Shown piece by piece: positions 48,410 through 50,401 of a DNA stretch of 50,401 nt. Source of the stretch: an uncultured Collinsella sp. Its GTDB lineage: Bacteria > Actinomycetota > Coriobacteriia > Coriobacteriales > Coriobacteriaceae. Positions within the stretch are counted from its first letter, which is position 1. The number at the start of each line of letters is the position of its first letter. Below the pieces are notes generated by a model. That model saw only the letters and a program-made list of their open reading frames with translations. It ran no database searches and was not told the origin of the DNA. The stretch is taken from assembly GCA_900545075.1 (NCBI GenBank), contig UQXT01000002.1, positions 1-50,401 of the forward strand, written 5' to 3'. A program made the position numbers and the translations under genes.

Positions 48410-49033
48410 ATGCCCGATTCCCGCACACTCTGGACCGCCGTCGTTATCATCTGCATCGCCGTGTCGGTGTTCTTTAGCGTCAAAAAACGCACCACGTTTA
48501 AACGCCTGCAGCAATTGATGGCCGCCAAGCAGTGGGACGAGTTCGATCGTTTGCTCGACGGCAAACTCACCAGCATGCTGTACCCGCGCTACAACCGCGA
48601 CTACCTGCGCCTGAACTCCTATCTGCTGCGCGAGGACCATAAGCGCGCCGATGAGATGTTCGATTTGCTGCTGGGGCTCAATCTGCCCAAGATGCAGCGC
48701 GTCGACCTGGTGATCAAAGCTTTTAACTACTACGTTGGCCAGGAGGACCGCAAAAAGGCCAAGGAGTTGCTGCACGAGATCAAGGGCTTTGAGGGCGGTC
48801 AGGCCGAGACAGTCGCACACGAATGCCAGCTGATGTACGACACGATGATCCTCAAGCGCCACAACGACATTCCCGAGCTGGAGCGCATGCTCGAGGATGT
48901 CGGCGACGACCCGGTCAAGCGCTGCCGACTGGAGTACCTGCTGGCCCTGCAGTATCAAAACAAGGGCGACGAGGCAAAGTTCCAAGAGTTCCTGGAGAAG
49001 TCGGGCCAACACTCGATGGCCGTCAACGCGTAA
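48410..49033 (+). CDS. Membrane-anchored helical (TPR-like) protein of unknown function
   Basis: The 207-aa protein has one N-terminal transmembrane helix (about 8-24, VVIICIAVSVFFSV). About 170 residues of paired helices follow, with regularly placed Leu, Tyr and Ala (for example YLRLNSYLLREDHKRADEMF). The layout resembles tetratricopeptide repeats, though no canonical TPR can be aligned with certainty. ATG 48410 has AAGGA upstream. It is followed directly by tRNA-Leu. Function unknown. Confidence 0.75.
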   Translation: MPDSRTLWTAVVIICIAVSVFFSVKKRTTFKRLQQLMAAKQWDEFDRLLDGKLTSMLYPRYNRDYLRLNSYLLREDHKRADEMFDLLLGLNLPKMQRVDLVIKAFNYYVGQEDRKKAKELLHEIKGFEGGQAETVAHECQLMYDTMILKRHNDIPELERMLEDVGDDPVKRCRLEYLLALQYQNKGDEAKFQEFLEKSGQHSMAVNA

Positions 49034-49064
49034 CGGACGGCTTGTGCTAGACTTCTAGTCTCAC

Positions 49065-49149
49065 GGGGGCGTGGCGGAATTGGCATACGCAGGAGACTTA
49101 AAATCTCTCGCCGCAAGGATTGTGGGTTCGAGTCCCACCGCCCCTACCA
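49065..49149 (+). tRNA. tRNA-Leu (anticodon UAA)
   Basis: All arms are present: acceptor GGGGGCG with CGCCCCT (one G-U), a D arm GCG/CGC, and an anticodon stem GGAGA/UCUCU with loop CUUAAAA. A long variable arm identifies a class II tRNA, the T arm is GUGGG-UUCGAGU-CCCAC, and CCA is encoded. The anticodon UAA reads Leu codons UUA and UUG. Confidence 0.95.
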
Positions 49150-49160
49150 TGTGATTGCTT

Positions 49161-49200
49161 GCGAGCCCGTGTTCTCCAGGGATGCGGGCTCGCTTCTTTT
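49161..49200 (+). terminator. Intrinsic terminator of tRNA-Leu
   Basis: A perfect 9-bp stem (GCGAGCCCG with CGGGCTCGC) is followed by TTCTTTT, 11 bp past the tRNA end. A nearly identical hairpin occurs again at 49358-49396. Confidence 0.85.
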
Positions 49201-49328
49201 AGATGCCGGTGGGACTCGAACCCGCGAGGGGGCGAGCGTTAAGCGGACGCGCAGCGTCCGTAGCGAGCCGGCGAGGGCGCCGACAGGCGGCCGAAGCCGG
49301 TGCGTATTTGCGCAGCAAATGCGCGGAT

Positions 49329-49396
49329 GTCCCACCGCCCCTACCATATGGAGCTTTCGAGCCCGTGTCCCCAAGGGATGCGGGCTCGTTTCTTTT
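49329..49396 (+). repeat. Duplicate of the tRNA-Leu 3' end plus terminator
   Basis: GTCCCACCGCCCCTACCAT at 49132-49150 recurs exactly at 49329-49347. A second copy of the terminator stem follows (49358-49365 with 49381-49388, then TTTCTTTT). Between the copies, 49208-49223 is an exact inverted copy of the tRNA T-arm region (16 bp). No tRNA 5' part accompanies the copy, so it is not a gene. Confidence 0.8.
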
Positions 49397-49414
49397 ACAC
49401 GCCGGCGGGGCTCT

Positions 49415-49483
49415 AAGTTGCGGTGGAATAGTTCCTGCTACGACAGTTTACCAGCCCATTTAGGAACTATTTCACCGCAACTT
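49415..49483. repeat. Intergenic palindromic repeat, family A, copy 2
   Basis: Arms 49415-49436 and 49462-49483 are inverted with 21 of 22 matches. The outer AAGTTGCGGTG(A/G)AATAG is shared with 3853-3921, while the inner AGTTCCT/AGGAACT differs. It sits 12 bp before the stop of the ppx/gppA-like gene. Confidence 0.75.
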
Positions 49484-49495
49484 ATAGGGGAATGG

Positions 49496-50401
49496 TTAAA
49501 GGGTGCTAAGGCTGGGGGTCCAGGCGATGGTGGGGGTCGCGCCGTCGAGAACCTCGTTGATGGTGGCGGCCATGCCGGCGAGCAGGCTGTTCTCGCTTAC
49601 GGTGAGCGTGTCGTAGCCGCCGGATCGCATGAGCTCTCGAATCACCACGGCGCCTGCCAAGATCACGCCCGCACGCTTGGGCTGTACGCCCGGCAACGCG
49701 GCGATACCCTCAACATCCAGCGCGGACATGCGCTCGATAGCGGCCGAAACCTGCTCCAGCGAAAGCTCGCGCAGGTGCACAAAGCTCGAATCATACGGCT
49801 CCAGCTCGTGAACGAGCGCCACGAGCGTGGTGACGGTGCCGCCCACCGCAACGAGGCGCTCGGCGCGCTCAAAGTCGACAGGCAGACTCTCAAAGTAGCC
49901 CGCAAACTGCCCGTTTGCCCAGCCAGCAGCAGCCGCAAGCTCACAGTCCGCCGGCGGCAACGCCGAGAAAAACCGCTCGGTCACGCGGCGGCAACCGATG
50001 TCCAGCGAGCGCGTTCCCTCCAGCGCAAAGACCCCGCGCTCCGGCGCGTATACGCCCGTCGCGAGCTCCGTGGAGCCGCCGCCCGAATCGGCAACAATGA
50101 TGCGCTCGCCAGCAAAGTCGTGCGCCACGCCAAAAAACGTCAGGCGCGCCTCGACCTCGCCCGGAATCACCTGTGGCTCAAGCCCCAGATCGCGCAGGCC
50201 GTCCAACAGCAGCGCGGCATTGGACGCATCGCGCGCGGCGCTCGTGCACGTGGTACAGATGTACACGGCCCCAAAGGCACGCGCCTCGTCCACAAACATG
50301 CGGCATGCGGCGAGCACGCGCTCGACCGCCGCCTCGCAAAAGCGGCCCGTCGCGTCAACGCCCTCGCCCAGATCGGTAATCTCGGTATGCTTGGACGATT
50401 C
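49496..50401 (-). CDS. Ppx/GppA-family exopolyphosphatase / guanosine pentaphosphatase, partial
   Basis: The frame is open from the right edge to a stop at 49496 (301 residues), so the N-terminus lies outside the window. It belongs to the ASKHA fold. It shows the phosphate-loop ADSGGGSTELA, a CTTCTSAARDASN segment that matches the family's ATSAxRxAxN region, and VAVGGTVTTL. Such enzymes split polyphosphate or pppGpp, linking to stress and phosphate storage. Ppx versus GppA cannot be settled. The gene ends close to repeat A copy 2. Confidence 0.88.
   Translation of the reverse strand, partial: ESSKHTEITDLGEGVDATGRFCEAAVERVLAACRMFVDEARAFGAVYICTTCTSAARDASNAALLLDGLRDLGLEPQVIPGEVEARLTFFGVAHDFAGERIIVADSGGGSTELATGVYAPERGVFALEGTRSLDIGCRRVTERFFSALPPADCELAAAAGWANGQFAGYFESLPVDFERAERLVAVGGTVTTLVALVHELEPYDSSFVHLRELSLEQVSAAIERMSALDVEGIAALPGVQPKRAGVILAGAVVIRELMRSGGYDTLTVSENSLLAGMAATINEVLDGATPTIAWTPSLSTL

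Noticed and set aside
49208..49347. Second tRNA gene downstream of tRNA-Leu
   Set aside because: Only the 3' end and an inverted T-arm copy exist; there is no 5' half or anticodon arm.

Overview
The window is about 50 kb of GC-rich, densely coding DNA with genes on both strands, short gaps and strong Shine-Dalgarno sites. The gene set points to an anaerobic Gram-positive coriobacterium, most likely Collinsella or a close relative. It includes RicT with a long basic tail, a type IA topoisomerase with four zinc ribbons and a Lys/Ala/Thr tail, PpaC, HypA/HypB, several PTS parts, Tat, and many small families seen mainly in Coriobacteriia. The genus is inferred from gene content and recalled protein resemblance; no search was run. 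There is no rRNA, no CRISPR array, no complete transposon and one tRNA.

Layout. 1-3750 (minus): replication/processing operon tmk-holB-ricT-comF, with comF cut by the left edge. 3990-4973 (plus): zinc-ribbon membrane protein. 5115-12068 (minus): topA, hypB, hypA, tatC, tatA, a STAS protein and an aspartate-aminotransferase-like enzyme. 12218-16474: a small unknown gene, nhaA, ppaC and a ROK sugar kinase. 16716-21410: a beta-glucoside locus (6-phospho-beta-glucosidase, PTS IIC, IIB, IIA) with a divergent GntR/HutC regulator. 21485-27625: manA, pcrA, uppP, uspA. 27823-29405: a HipBA toxin-antitoxin module with three operator-like repeats. 29583-31307: a Bce-type two-component system without its ABC transporter. 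31486-36908: an unknown protein, purH, an acetyltransferase and a DUF2207 membrane protein. 37364-39639: gluQ with an antitoxin-like C-terminal tail, a phosphoesterase and a small membrane protein. 39808-44340: a lower-GC, partly decayed accessory island with a truncated nucleotidyltransferase, an ATPase remnant, an EcoRII-like restriction-modification pair and an AbiEi-like gene. 44658-47277: a UBA/DUF4342 membrane protein and a second two-component system. 47573 to the end: VOC protein, orphan PTS IIB, a TPR-like protein, tRNA-Leu(UAA) and a ppx/gppA gene cut by the right edge.

How the genes work together. In the sugar locus, the PTS would import and phosphorylate a beta-glucoside, the GH1 enzyme would split the 6-phosphate, and the ROK kinase would phosphorylate the released glucose. 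The GntR protein probably senses the sugar phosphate. The Tat genes adjoin HypA/HypB, which fits export of folded metalloenzymes encoded elsewhere. The accessory island combines restriction and toxin-antitoxin functions.

The most striking non-coding feature is a set of intergenic imperfect palindromes in several sequence families. Nearly all carry a GGGAC-type core, and several families occur twice here. They look like REP/BIME or miniature mobile elements moved in trans. A 182-bp near-perfect palindrome at 47295-47476 is the largest.
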